Origin: Terriglobia bacterium
Lineage (GTDB): Bacteria; Acidobacteriota; Terriglobia; Acidiferrales; UBA7541
DNA: 64,000 nucleotides
NCBI GenBank assembly: GCA_020073485.1
Contig: JAIQFB010000002.1
Location: 62,001-126,000 of the forward strand
Reading direction: 5' to 3'
In this document: positions 33,173 through 41,612 of the stretch, one piece after another
Position numbering within the stretch: the stretch's first letter is position 1
Layout of the letters: each line of letters starts with the position of its first letter
Translations under genes and position numbers: made by a program
Notes under the pieces: generated by a model
Told to the model about the DNA's origin: nothing
The model's input: the letters and a program-made list of their open reading frames with translations, nothing else
Database searches by the model: none

Positions 33173-34057
33173 CTAGGCGGCAGCAGCTTGCGGCGCCGAC
33201 GAGCCGGACTTATCCTTGATATAAGCTTCGGTTTCCTGAAACGTAGGCCGGACGTTTCCCGGGATGGCCCGCCGGCCGATTTCGATGGCCACGGTGGGTG
33301 CGATGCCCTTGAGCAGGGCCACGAGCATCACGCGAAGAACGTGATAGTAGGCGTGCTCATCGTCCGCGCTCTTGGACATGTTGGACGCCAGTGGTCCGAT
33401 GAGTCCGTAACACAGCAGGATTCCAAGAAAAGTTCCGACCAGCGCCGCGGCCACTTTTTTCCCGATCTCCTCGGGCGGGCCGCCCAATGCGCCCATGGTG
33501 ATGACCACGCCCAGAACGGCGGCCACGATGCCCAGGCCGGGAAGCGAATCGGCCATGGTGGAAAGCGCCGCGACCGGCTGCGTGGCTTCGTGATGGCGCA
33601 CATCCATGTCCAGCTCCATCATCTGGTCCGCGTCAAACGGCTCGATTCCTCCGCTGGCCGCCATGCGCAGCGAATCGCAGACGAAATGCTTGGCGTGATG
33701 ATCCTTCAGGAACTTTGGATATTTGGAAAAAATCGGGCTTTGATCCGGCGCGTCCGCGTCCCCTTCCAGAGACATCAATCCTTCCTTGCGGGCCCGCGTG
33801 AACAGCTCGTACATCATTTTCAGCGACTCCAGATACCTCTGCCTGGTGAACGCGGAGCCTCCAAACGCTCCGCCGAGCCCGCTGCCGATTTTCTTCAGGA
33901 TGTGCATGGGGTTCGCGATCAGCACGGTTCCGATCGCCGCGCCCAGGATGATGATCAGTTCGGCGGGCTGCATGAGTACTTTTATATTTCCATGTTCCAT
34001 CAGGTAGCCGGCAATAACCGCGCCAAAGACCACCACGATCCCTATGATCGAAAACAT
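33173..34057 (-). CDS. motA: Flagellar stator protein MotA
   Basis: MotA is the membrane torque-generating stator subunit. The 294 residues (about 295 in E. coli MotA) have four membrane segments. MotA signatures are ILGAAIGTVLIANPMHILKK and MADSLPGLGIVAAVLGVVIT followed by MGALGGPPEEIGKKVAAALV. A cytoplasmic loop lies between helices 2 and 3. It lies 33 bases after the PAS-GGDEF gene and 17 bases before motB, forming one unit. Confidence 0.97.
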   Translation of the reverse strand: MFSIIGIVVVFGAVIAGYLMEHGNIKVLMQPAELIIILGAAIGTVLIANPMHILKKIGSGLGGAFGGSAFTRQRYLESLKMMYELFTRARKEGLMSLEGDADAPDQSPIFSKYPKFLKDHHAKHFVCDSLRMAASGGIEPFDADQMMELDMDVRHHEATQPVAALSTMADSLPGLGIVAAVLGVVITMGALGGPPEEIGKKVAAALVGTFLGILLCYGLIGPLASNMSKSADDEHAYYHVLRVMLVALLKGIAPTVAIEIGRRAIPGNVRPTFQETEAYIKDKSGSSAPQAAAA

Positions 34058-34090
34058 CGATGCTCCATCCTCCCGATTGCTAATTCCATT

Positions 34091-35002
34091 TCACGCGCGA
34101 GTGGTGACGCAGTTGCCACCTCTGACGATGCTTTCCTGCAACGATTGTTGAGCGCGCTCCATGAGCTGCTCCAAGGATTCGCCGACCCTGCTTCCGGCGC
34201 CCCCAAAGGCGCATGTCACGGAAAATGTGTCCCCCCACCATTCAATTTCCGATTGTCCGACGATCTTCCTGACCCTTTCCCCTACTCGAGCCAATTCGGA
34301 TTCCTTGCACTCGATCAAGACAGCTAAGAAGAGGTGCTCGGACCAGCGGCCCACTAGGTCGGTCGGGCGCAGGCAATTCTCCACGGTTTGCGCAACCACG
34401 CGTAGAATCGTGGGCACCACGCCGGGCCCCCGGCGGCATCGGTACTCATCCATGCCGTCGACTTGAATGGCCAGTATGCCAAAGGGAATATTGTGCTCGG
34501 CGAACGTGGCCAGGTTCTCCCGCAGCTGCGTCTCCATGAATTTTCGCGTGGGAACGCCGGTCACATCATCCAGGCAACCGAAATCCGCGAGGCCGGCCTG
34601 CCGGCGCGTCCAGTCCGAGGCGGACTGGTTCTTATCGAAGCTTTCCGCCGCGCCTACCACGGCGCCATGGCTGTTGCGAACGGGAATCGTGCGAAGAACG
34701 ACGGGTACCCGGAATCCATCTTTATGTAGTATGGAAACATCGCTCACCGAAGACTTTCCGTCGCGAAAAACCACGTTGATGGGGTCTTCCGGATCTGCCC
34801 CAACGCTATTTATCTGGTCCGGGGTCGTCAGCAAATGGTCTCGCAGAAATCGTCCGACGACGTCCTGACGGAAATATCCGGTAATCCTTTCCGCGCCCTC
34901 GTTCCAAAACCGGATGCAACGGTTCCGGTCAACAAGGTAGACTCCCGTTTGCAGGGTCTCCAGCACGGATTGAAAGATTTCGGGTTTGTCCAGTTCAGAC
35001 AC
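34091..35002 (-). CDS. PAS protein with degenerate GGDEF domain
   Basis: The 303-residue protein has a PAS domain (about 8-120, with GVYLVDRNRCIRFWNEGAER) and a GGDEF-like domain (about 138-295, opening DDVTGVPTRKF). The GGDEF loop reads SEHLF in GRWSEHLFLA. The substrate-binding FKxxND and GHxxGD motifs are also lost (GMDEYRCRRGPGVVP). It is therefore unlikely to make cyclic di-GMP and may be a structural or GTP/c-di-GMP-sensing relative. The GTG at 35002 has GGAG nine bases ahead. It is co-transcribed with motA and motB, so a stator-control role is inferred. Confidence 0.82.
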   Translation of the reverse strand: MSELDKPEIFQSVLETLQTGVYLVDRNRCIRFWNEGAERITGYFRQDVVGRFLRDHLLTTPDQINSVGADPEDPINVVFRDGKSSVSDVSILHKDGFRVPVVLRTIPVRNSHGAVVGAAESFDKNQSASDWTRRQAGLADFGCLDDVTGVPTRKFMETQLRENLATFAEHNIPFGILAIQVDGMDEYRCRRGPGVVPTILRVVAQTVENCLRPTDLVGRWSEHLFLAVLIECKESELARVGERVRKIVGQSEIEWWGDTFSVTCAFGGAGSRVGESLEQLMERAQQSLQESIVRGGNCVTTRA

Positions 35003-35020
35003 GCGATGACTCCAAAAGGA

Positions 35021-35048
35021 ATCATCGGTTAAATTCGGAACAAGTTTA
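35021..35048 (-). promoter_or_regulatory. Sigma28-type promoter of the PAS-GGDEF/motA/motB unit
   Basis: On the minus strand TAAA (-35) is followed after 16 bases by CCGATGAT (-10). Twelve of the 16 fixed positions of the enteric sigma28 consensus (TAAAGTTT-N11-GCCGATAA) match with correct spacing. The predicted start lies near 35013, about 11 bases before the GTG. FliA is encoded in this window. Confidence 0.7.
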
Positions 35049-35086
35049 GGGGGATTGCTGGAGCCTTATGCGGCAGGTGGGATTTA

Positions 35087-35770
35087 CTATTCCATCTTCT
35101 TTGGGGGAGTCTCCCAGAGCCGGAAACCTCCGGTAAACGCTGTGGAATTGTCGCCCAACCGGCAGCCTGGCGGCAGTGTTTTCAGCAGTTTGGCGTTCCC
35201 TCCGCCAAGCACAACATCGTCGGCTTCCATGGCGCCCTTCAGTTGTTCGGCCACTTCGGCGACTTGCTTCCGCCATTTCTTTTTTCCCAGCCGCTTAAGT
35301 CCGCGGATTCCGAGATAGTCTTCAAACGTGCGGCCCTTCTTATACGGGAGGTGCGCAATTTCCATGGGTTCGAGGATTCCGTCGACGATCATGGCCGAGC
35401 CCAAACCCGTGCCCAAACCGAGAAACAGCATGCGCCCGCCACGATAAATGCCCAGCGCCTGCATGGCCGCATCGTTGACGATTTTTACGGGATGCCCGAA
35501 CGCCTGCCGGAAATCGAATCCGACCCAGCCGCCTCCCAGGTTGTGCGGTTCGCTCAGCGGATGCCCGTGAATCACCGGAGCAGGATATCCGATGGAGACC
35601 AGAGAGTACTTCCAGCCTGCGGTCGCTTCGAGGACCAGTTTCACCATTTTCTTCGCCGTCATATTGGGACCGGAAGGAATCTTGACTGGCTCCTTGTGCT
35701 CCATGTCACGTACCTTGACGTGCGTGCCGCCCACGTCGATGACCAAGATGTTTTTGCGCTCCGGCTTCAT
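35087..35770 (-). CDS. ROK-family sugar kinase, polyphosphate-glucokinase-like
   Basis: The 227-residue protein has the ROK phosphate-binding motif DVGGTHVKV at residues 11-19, the mid-protein NDAAMQALG, and the adenosine-type loop GLGTGLGSAMI. Size and sequence resemble bacterial polyphosphate glucokinases, which phosphorylate glucose using polyphosphate or ATP; donor specificity cannot be read here. The ATG at 35770 is preceded by AGGAGC. A longer upstream reading is rejected as non-protein-like. It ends 84 bases from the motility unit and is unrelated to it. Confidence 0.8.
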   Translation of the reverse strand: MKPERKNILVIDVGGTHVKVRDMEHKEPVKIPSGPNMTAKKMVKLVLEATAGWKYSLVSIGYPAPVIHGHPLSEPHNLGGGWVGFDFRQAFGHPVKIVNDAAMQALGIYRGGRMLFLGLGTGLGSAMIVDGILEPMEIAHLPYKKGRTFEDYLGIRGLKRLGKKKWRKQVAEVAEQLKGAMEADDVVLGGGNAKLLKTLPPGCRLGDNSTAFTGGFRLWETPPKKME

Positions 35771-36085
35771 CACCGCTCCTGACTGCCAAAAAGCTCCGCG
35801 AGGCGACAAGTATACGGCATTCGGTGTGAATGATGAATGATCCGAATCACTCACCGGCCATGTCACACAAGTGGCGCGGAAAAACAGCAAGCCTCGATGA
35901 AATTATGTTCACATTGCCGCGGGCAGGCGAGGAAGGTGTACTACGCTTCCGATTTTGGATTCAATCCTTTATTCCCCATCTAAATCGCTGCGCGGGTCCA
36001 GTTTTGGCAAATTGGACCATGCGCGCCGCACGGGTGCTGGCACAGTGAAAAGAACGTTCAATTCTCAAATAGGAGGCGGAAAACC
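35771..36085. promoter_or_regulatory. Divergent gap with inverted repeat 35995-36018
   Basis: The 315-base gap between the sugar kinase and the aquaporin has no convincing gene. It contains a 24-base inverted repeat at 35995-36018. The arms GGTCCA and TGGACC are extended inward by TTT/AAA pairs, and nine of the ten outer pairs match. It lies about 68 bases before the aquaporin start, so it may be an operator. Confidence 0.45.
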
Positions 36086-36732
36086 ATGAGCAAGTACCTG
36101 ATGGAATTCATTGGAACGTTCTTTCTGGTGTTTACGATAGGATGCACGGTGGTTGGGCGGGTGCGGGACCTCTGGCTCCCATCGCGATCGGCTCGGCATT
36201 AATGGTGATGATTTTCGCCGGAGGGCACATCTCCGGAGGCCATTACAATGCTGCAGTGACTCTGGGTGTGTGGCTGCGTGGCCGGTGCGACACCAAGGAT
36301 GTCGCGCCTTACATAATCGCCCAGGTCGCCGCCGCTGCTCTGGCCGCCCTCGCGGTCAAGTTTCTTAAGGCGGGCGTTGCCGTAACGCCGATGAACCTCG
36401 ATACCGTGCCGACGCTCCTGGCGGAATTTCTGTTCACGTTCGCCCTGGTCTTCGTGGTGATCAACGCGGCCACGGCAAAAGGCACGGAGAACAATTCGTT
36501 TTACGGCGCGGCTATCGGCATGACCGTGATGACCGGCGCGTTCGCCGTCGGCGGCATTTCCGGAGGCGCGTTTAATCCCGCTGTGGCCGTCGGGATTTCG
36601 ACCATGAGTCTGGCGAGTTGGGGAAATATCTGGATTTACCTGGTGGCGGAATTCGCCGCCGGAGCTGCCGCCGCGATGATGTTCAAGATTCTCTGCCCCG
36701 ACGACAAGAAGTCCCTTTTCGCGGCAATTTAG
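36086..36732 (+). pseudogene. Aquaporin (MIP family), interrupted by a one-base frameshift
   Basis: The N-terminal 24 codons from the ATG at 36086 (preceded by AGGAGGCGG) encode YLMEFIGTFFLVFTIGCTVV, typical of MIP channels. The rest of the channel (AGPLAPIAIGSALMVMIFAG onward) is in another frame. Adding a single G to the GGG run at 36157-36159 restores one continuous protein. This is a recent mutation, a homopolymer slippage site or a sequencing error. The second NPA motif is intact (NPAVAVG); the first is NAA (HYNAAVTLG). Six helices can be followed. A good terminator follows the stop. Confidence 0.8.
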
Positions 36733-36755
36733 CATCCACGGCTCCTGCGGGCGGG

Positions 36756-36787
36756 AAGGGCGGTTTAGAGTCCGCCCTTCTTTTTTT
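36756..36787 (+). terminator. Intrinsic terminator after the aquaporin gene
   Basis: AAGGGCGG at 36756-36763 pairs with CCGCCCTT at 36772-36779 across an eight-base loop and is followed by CTTTTTTT. It terminates the aquaporin transcript and overlaps the last codons of the convergent ABC-F gene, whose Lys-Lys-Lys end is encoded by the T-run. Confidence 0.85.
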
Positions 36788-38585
36788 CCAACTCGGCCCA
36801 GCGCGCGTAGAGAGTGTCCAACGTGTTCTGCGCCTGCTCCATTTCCAGGCACGTGGTTCTCAGAAGCGAGGGATCGCTGGTGACGGCCGGATCTTCGAGG
36901 GCGGCACGCTTGGCCTCCAGCTGCTTGTCGGCTTCGGCAATGCGCTCCTCGATCGATTCCAGTTCGCGAACTTCGTTGTAGGAGAGCTTCTTTTTCGAGG
37001 CTGAGGGCTGGGCGTCTCCGCCCCCAGCCGAGGAACGCCGCGTGCCGGAGGAAAAGTTTGCCGTTCCCTTCTGCCGCGAGCGCTGCCAGGCGTCCCATTG
37101 CGAATAATCCGCGAAGCGTTCCGCGCCGCCCAGGCCGTCAAGTCCCAGCACAATCGTCGAAACGCGATCGAGCATGTAGCGATCGTGCGTGACCAGCACC
37201 AGCGCGCCACGAAATTCGAGCAGGCTTTCTTCCAGTATTTCCAGCGTGGGAATATCCAGGTCGTTGGTCGGCTCGTCCAGCAGCAGCACGTCCGCGGGCT
37301 GCAGCATGAGTTGCGCGATGAGGACGCGCGCGCGCTCCCCGCCGGAAAGTTTGCCGACCGGCTGGCTGAGGTGGTCTGGATCGAACAGAAATCGCGTCGC
37401 CCACGAGGCCACGTGAATCACGCGATCCTGATAAATCACCGAATCGCTGTCCGGGGCCAGCGCGCGGCGCAGGCTGATGTCGGGATCCAGCACGCGATTC
37501 TGATCGAAGTACACGATGCGGAGCGAATCGGCCTTGCGAATTTCGCCGCGCGTCGGCTCGATATCGCCGCGCAGCAGGCGCAGCAGCGTAGTCTTGCCGC
37601 TGCCGTTCGGGCCCACCAGGCCCACGCGCATTCCCGAGGTGACCGCGAAATTGATTCCTTCAAACAGCGTACGGCCGCCGATGGCATAGGTCAGATCGTC
37701 CAGCGCGAGCAGCCGCTTGGTCTGGCGGTCGGTCGAGGAAAAATCGATTTTCGCGGAGGTGGTGCGCGTCCTGGCATTCAAATCCGCCAGTTCACCGATC
37801 ATTTCCTGCGCGGTGTCGATGCGCGCCTTGGATTTTGTAGTCCGCGCTTTGGGACCGCGGCGCAGCCATTCAATTTCCGTGTGCACGCGATTTTCCAGCG
37901 ATTCCTGGTGCTTGCGCTGGGCGTGCAGATATTCTTCCTTGGCGATCAGGAAGGTACTGTAGTTTCCGCTGACGCGGAGAAACCCGCTCTCGTACAATCG
38001 TGACAGCTCGACGACTTCGGTGGCTATGTTTTCCAGGAAATAGCGGTCATGGCTGACCACCACGCAGGCAAACGGAGCGTTCTGCAAAACTGATTCGAGC
38101 CAGTTGATCCCGGCGAGGTCCAGGTGATTGGTCGGCTCATCGAGTAGCAGAATGTCCGGACCTTGCACCAGCCCTTCGACGATTGCGAGGCGCTTGCGCC
38201 AGCCGCCCGACAGCGCCGCCGTGGGCGTTTCGAGATCGGTGAAGCCCGCGCGGCCCAGGGGTTCGGCCATGCGCGCCGCTCGGTCTTTTTCCGGAACGCC
38301 CGCGCGCACCAGCGACTTTTCAATTACGGACCGGATGGTCGCGCCCTCGGGAAACTCGGAATTCTGCACGACCATGCTCAGGCGCGTGCGCTTGCGGACC
38401 GCGACTTCGCCGGTGTCCGGCTTCACGCGATCGCATAGAATTTCCAGCAGCGTCGACTTGCCCGAGCCGTTCGGGCCGATCAGGCCGATTCGTTCCCCTT
38501 CGGAAACCGTGAAGGAAATATCCTGGAAGAGCGGTTCGGCGCCATATCGTTTGGAAAGGCCTTGTGCAGTGATAATCGGAGGCAA
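36765..38585 (-). CDS. ABC-F family ATPase, Uup-like
   Basis: The 606-residue cytosolic protein has two ABC cassettes and no membrane domain. The first has GPNGSGKST, LSGGWRKR and LLLDEPTNHLD. The second has GPNGSGKTT, LSGGERAR and LLLDEPTNDLD. A linker of about 80 residues (the ABC-F arm region) joins them. A C-terminal charged coiled coil (residues 530-606) resembles Uup. ABC-F proteins act on the ribosome or, for Uup, on branched DNA structures. The apparent TTG start lacks a clear ribosome-binding site, so the start is uncertain. Confidence 0.9.
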   Translation of the reverse strand: MPPIITAQGLSKRYGAEPLFQDISFTVSEGERIGLIGPNGSGKSTLLEILCDRVKPDTGEVAVRKRTRLSMVVQNSEFPEGATIRSVIEKSLVRAGVPEKDRAARMAEPLGRAGFTDLETPTAALSGGWRKRLAIVEGLVQGPDILLLDEPTNHLDLAGINWLESVLQNAPFACVVVSHDRYFLENIATEVVELSRLYESGFLRVSGNYSTFLIAKEEYLHAQRKHQESLENRVHTEIEWLRRGPKARTTKSKARIDTAQEMIGELADLNARTRTTSAKIDFSSTDRQTKRLLALDDLTYAIGGRTLFEGINFAVTSGMRVGLVGPNGSGKTTLLRLLRGDIEPTRGEIRKADSLRIVYFDQNRVLDPDISLRRALAPDSDSVIYQDRVIHVASWATRFLFDPDHLSQPVGKLSGGERARVLIAQLMLQPADVLLLDEPTNDLDIPTLEILEESLLEFRGALVLVTHDRYMLDRVSTIVLGLDGLGGAERFADYSQWDAWQRSRQKGTANFSSGTRRSSAGGGDAQPSASKKKLSYNEVRELESIEERIAEADKQLEAKRAALEDPAVTSDPSLLRTTCLEMEQAQNTLDTLYARWAELEKKKGGL

Positions 38586-38742
38586 ATGATTCGGTGTTCT
38601 CCCACATTCAGTTTAGCGTGAAGGGGCGGCTGGCGCAAAACGTGCCAAGGAGAATTGAGATTATTCGATCAAGAAAATTCCCGCCTCTGATCCCTGGTTG
38701 TTGCTCCGAACCGGCGAGGCGGGCTTCAGCAACGATGCGGCG

Positions 38743-38886
38743 TCAGAACCAGCCGCTGCGGTAAGCGACCCACCAGCTCAAGACCCCAAGGGGAATCGAG
38801 GCCGCAAGCCCCCACCAAAATGGCAGGGCGAGATCGGCAACTAATCCCAGTACCGTCCAGATGGTCCAAAACATTTTCCGCTGCAT
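38743..38886 (-). CDS. 47-residue two-helix membrane protein
   Basis: This short frame encodes a highly hydrophobic, Trp-rich protein with two likely membrane helices (FWTIWTVLGLVADLALPFWW and IPLGVLSWWVAYRSGWF). The ATG is at 38886 and the stop at 38743. Composition and clean boundaries suggest a real small membrane protein, but the ribosome-binding site is weak. Function unknown. It lies 157 bases upstream of the ABC-F gene on the same strand. Confidence 0.6.
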   Translation of the reverse strand: MQRKMFWTIWTVLGLVADLALPFWWGLAASIPLGVLSWWVAYRSGWF

Positions 38887-39201
38887 GGTTCTATTTTAGC
38901 CCGGGCTGCGCCGGCTGAGGCCGTTTTCACCTCGTCCGTGCGCGGATTGTTCACTGACCGGGATTTGCCCAATAACGGATTCCGCCGCAGCCCGGGCATC
39001 ACGGCCGTTCACAGGGCTCCGCATTCAAAATACCGGCTGCAGCGTGGCATACTGATGTGGTGGATTCGAGGGATCGTCCGCCCGGTAGCGCAAAACGGAG
39101 AATTCAGACCAGAATTGATTCGCCTTCTACTCGAGGATCGTTCGTTGCCCCGGGAAAGCCTGAAAAGCGGCGAACGCAGCCTCAAAAGGAGCAGTACGAT
39201 C
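38887..39201. other. Gap upstream of the SnoaL-like gene
   Basis: These 315 bases carry an in-frame extension of the next gene, but its translation looks non-protein-like and there is a better start at 39202 with AAAGGAGC. I see no RNA gene, repeat or clear promoter here. Confidence 0.4.
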
Positions 39202-39663
39202 ATGCGACGACTTGTTATTTTGGGTACGCTGTCGATCGTGGCGGTTCTTGGCTTTGCGAAATACACCGTCCATGGCGCGGAGACGGACGCGAAGCTTAAA
39301 GCGGAAATACTGAAGATATCCGACGAACGAGAAGAAGCCCTGGCGAAAGGCGATGTGGCCACGCTGGACCGCATCGACGCGGACGATCTGATTTACACGA
39401 ATTGGCGTGGCGTGACTTTAACAAAAGCGGAACACCAAGCCGACGTCAAAGCCAGGAACATTTCCTTCCAGACGAATTTCAAGCACGCGGACGTGCAAGT
39501 CGCAATCCACGGCAACACGGGCATCTTGACCGGGGTCAGCTCGACGAATGTCACTTATAAGGGCAGTGCGATGAGCGGCTCGCGAAAATTTGTGAACGTA
39601 TACGTGAAGGAAAAGGGACAATGGCATTGCGTCGTGCACTTCGAGACGCCCGTGGCGCAGTAA
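39202..39663 (+). CDS. Exported SnoaL/DUF4440-like protein
   Basis: The 153-residue protein has an N-terminal signal sequence or anchor (RRLVILGTLSIVAVLGFA) and one NTF2-like domain of the SnoaL/DUF4440 type: ILKISDEREEALAKGDVATL, DDLIYTNWRGVTLTKAEH, and the final strands FVNVYVKEKGQWHCVVHFET. Such domains bind small ligands and are often of unknown function. AAAGGAGC precedes the ATG. No functional partner is evident. Confidence 0.8.
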   Translation: MRRLVILGTLSIVAVLGFAKYTVHGAETDAKLKAEILKISDEREEALAKGDVATLDRIDADDLIYTNWRGVTLTKAEHQADVKARNISFQTNFKHADVQVAIHGNTGILTGVSSTNVTYKGSAMSGSRKFVNVYVKEKGQWHCVVHFETPVAQ

Positions 39664-39803
39664 CAGGCTGCCGGGACCTCGCGAAACACGTTTTCCGCGT
39701 GCGTTTATGAGCCACGTTCTGATGCAGAATGCCGGCGATTTTAGCAATCCATGGATAGGTCAATTTCGTCGCGGCAATTACGAATACGAGGAGCCCTTTA
39801 CAT

Positions 39804-40691
39804 ATGGCGCAAGTGGGACATGGTGGCGTGGAAATTCCGGCCCCCGAAAATTTCCGGTGGCCGGGCGGGAAAAGGGTGGGCGTGATTTTCCGCGTCGCCC
39901 TGGAAGGATGGTCGGACGGCAAGTGGCCGGGCGCCGGGCCGATGGGAAATCCCCTGAAACCGGGAACGACCGATCTCAACGCCATCTACTGGGCCGATTA
40001 CGGTCCTCGCCGCGGCATTCATCGCCTGTTAAAAATTCTGGAGCGCCACCAGGTGCGCGCCACGGTGCTTGTGAACGGCGTTGTCACTGAGCGTTATCCC
40101 GACGCAGTCCGCAAAGTTGCGCAGGCCGGACATGAGATTGTGGCGCATTCCTACGCCATGGACGTCATTCCAGCGTATTTGACCGAAGAGGAAGAAAAAG
40201 AAAATATCCGGCGTACCACGGAAGCGATTCAACAGGTCTGCGGGGTTACTCCCACCGGGTGGATCAGCCCGCGCGCCACGCCCAGCGTAAACACGGCCCG
40301 GCTGCTCGCCGAAGCGGGTTACGAGTGGCATGGGGATTACTTGAATGACGATCTTCCCTACCAGATCCGATTCGGCGACCGCGTGATCATCGCCGCGCCC
40401 GGCAGTATGGAAGTGAATGACATGCCCATGTACGTGCGCTACGGCAATCCTCCCCGCGCCATGGTCGAGGTTTTTGAGGACACGCTCGCCGCCCTGATAA
40501 AAGGCGAGCCGGGCGCGGGAAAAATCGATGTCACCGCGCATGCGCATGTGTTTGGCCGTCCTTCCGGAGCGTGGGCATTCGAGCGGATCATCGAGATCGC
40601 AAAGGCCACTCCCGATGTGTGGATCGGCACGCGCGGGGAACTTGCAACGCAACTTCGCGCCACCGCCGGTGAAGCCCAAAAGGAGCGGTGA
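39804..40691 (+). CDS. Polysaccharide deacetylase-family hydrolase (PuuE-like)
   Basis: The 295-residue cytosolic protein belongs to the NodB-fold deacetylases acting on small C-N bonds. Features include GHEIVAHSYAMDVIPAYLTE (metal-binding His region), PTGWISPRATPSVNT and the C-terminal VTAHAHVFGRPSGAWAFERI. The DIGN-like motif of chitin deacetylases is not evident; the nearest relatives are allantoinase/PuuE-type proteins. GGAG precedes the ATG. The stop abuts the FAH gene, so they are probably one catabolic unit. Confidence 0.82.
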   Translation: MAQVGHGGVEIPAPENFRWPGGKRVGVIFRVALEGWSDGKWPGAGPMGNPLKPGTTDLNAIYWADYGPRRGIHRLLKILERHQVRATVLVNGVVTERYPDAVRKVAQAGHEIVAHSYAMDVIPAYLTEEEEKENIRRTTEAIQQVCGVTPTGWISPRATPSVNTARLLAEAGYEWHGDYLNDDLPYQIRFGDRVIIAAPGSMEVNDMPMYVRYGNPPRAMVEVFEDTLAALIKGEPGAGKIDVTAHAHVFGRPSGAWAFERIIEIAKATPDVWIGTRGELATQLRATAGEAQKER

Positions 40692-41552
40692 ATGAAGCTC
40701 CTATCGTATGAAGTGGGCGGCGTGCAAAGCTATGGCGCGCTCAAGGACGGCGCGATTGTGGACCTCGCCCGCCGCTTGGGCTCGGATTTCCCCACGCTAA
40801 AACAATTGCTGGCGGGCAGCGCTTTGAGAAAGGCCGAAGAAGCGGTTGCCAACGCCAAACCCGATTACGCACTGGACGACATTCGATTCCAACTGCCGAT
40901 TCCGGTGCCGGAAAAAATAATTTGCGTGGGTGTCAACTATCCCGAGCGAAATGCCGAGTACAAGGACAACTCCAACCTGCAGGAAAGGCCGAGCCTGTTT
41001 CTTCGCGTGACGCGGTCCTTCGTTCCGCACCGCGCCAATCTGATTCGCCCGCCCGAATCGCGGCAGCTCGACTATGAAGGAGAGCTTGCCGTGGTGATCG
41101 GAAAGCCGGGTCGCCGAATCGCTGCCGAGAAAGCGATGGAGCATGTAGCGGGCTTCACAATTCTGAACGAGGGCACGATCCGCGACTGGATTCGCCACGC
41201 AAAATTCAACAACACGCAAGGCAAGAACTGGGAGAAATCGGGTTCCATTGGGCCCTGGATTGCCACGCCTGACGAGTTTCCAAATCTGGAGGAAATCCAG
41301 ATCACCACGCGCGTGAACGGCAAACTGCGCCAGCAGGACAAACTGGGGAATATGCTGTTTCCGATTCCCTATCTCGTCAATTACATCTCGACATTTACCG
41401 AACTTGCGCCCGGCGACGTGATCGCAACAGGGACACCCACTGGGGCCGGCGCCAGAATGGATCCGCCTTGTTTCCTCGTCCCCGGCGACACAGTTGAAAT
41501 TGAAGTTTCCGGGCTGGGCACGTTGTCGAATGCGGTGGCGGACGAACATTGA
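40692..41552 (+). CDS. Fumarylacetoacetate hydrolase family protein
   Basis: The 286-residue protein has the FAH fold: KIICVGVNYPERNAEY, then DYEGELAVVIGKPGRR with the metal-binding acidic residues, FTILNEGTIRDWIRHAKFN and DVIATGTPTGAGARMDPPCF. Members hydrolyse or decarboxylate beta-diketo acids or hydratase products in aromatic and sugar-acid catabolism; the substrate is unknown. The start codon follows the deacetylase stop immediately and uses AGGAGC at its end as a ribosome-binding site. Confidence 0.9.
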   Translation: MKLLSYEVGGVQSYGALKDGAIVDLARRLGSDFPTLKQLLAGSALRKAEEAVANAKPDYALDDIRFQLPIPVPEKIICVGVNYPERNAEYKDNSNLQERPSLFLRVTRSFVPHRANLIRPPESRQLDYEGELAVVIGKPGRRIAAEKAMEHVAGFTILNEGTIRDWIRHAKFNNTQGKNWEKSGSIGPWIATPDEFPNLEEIQITTRVNGKLRQQDKLGNMLFPIPYLVNYISTFTELAPGDVIATGTPTGAGARMDPPCFLVPGDTVEIEVSGLGTLSNAVADEH

Positions 41553-41612
41553 TGTCAAGACGATGCCGGGCGCATCCATTGGCAAGAAAAAGCCGCAAGG
41601 GAAAGAGGAATC

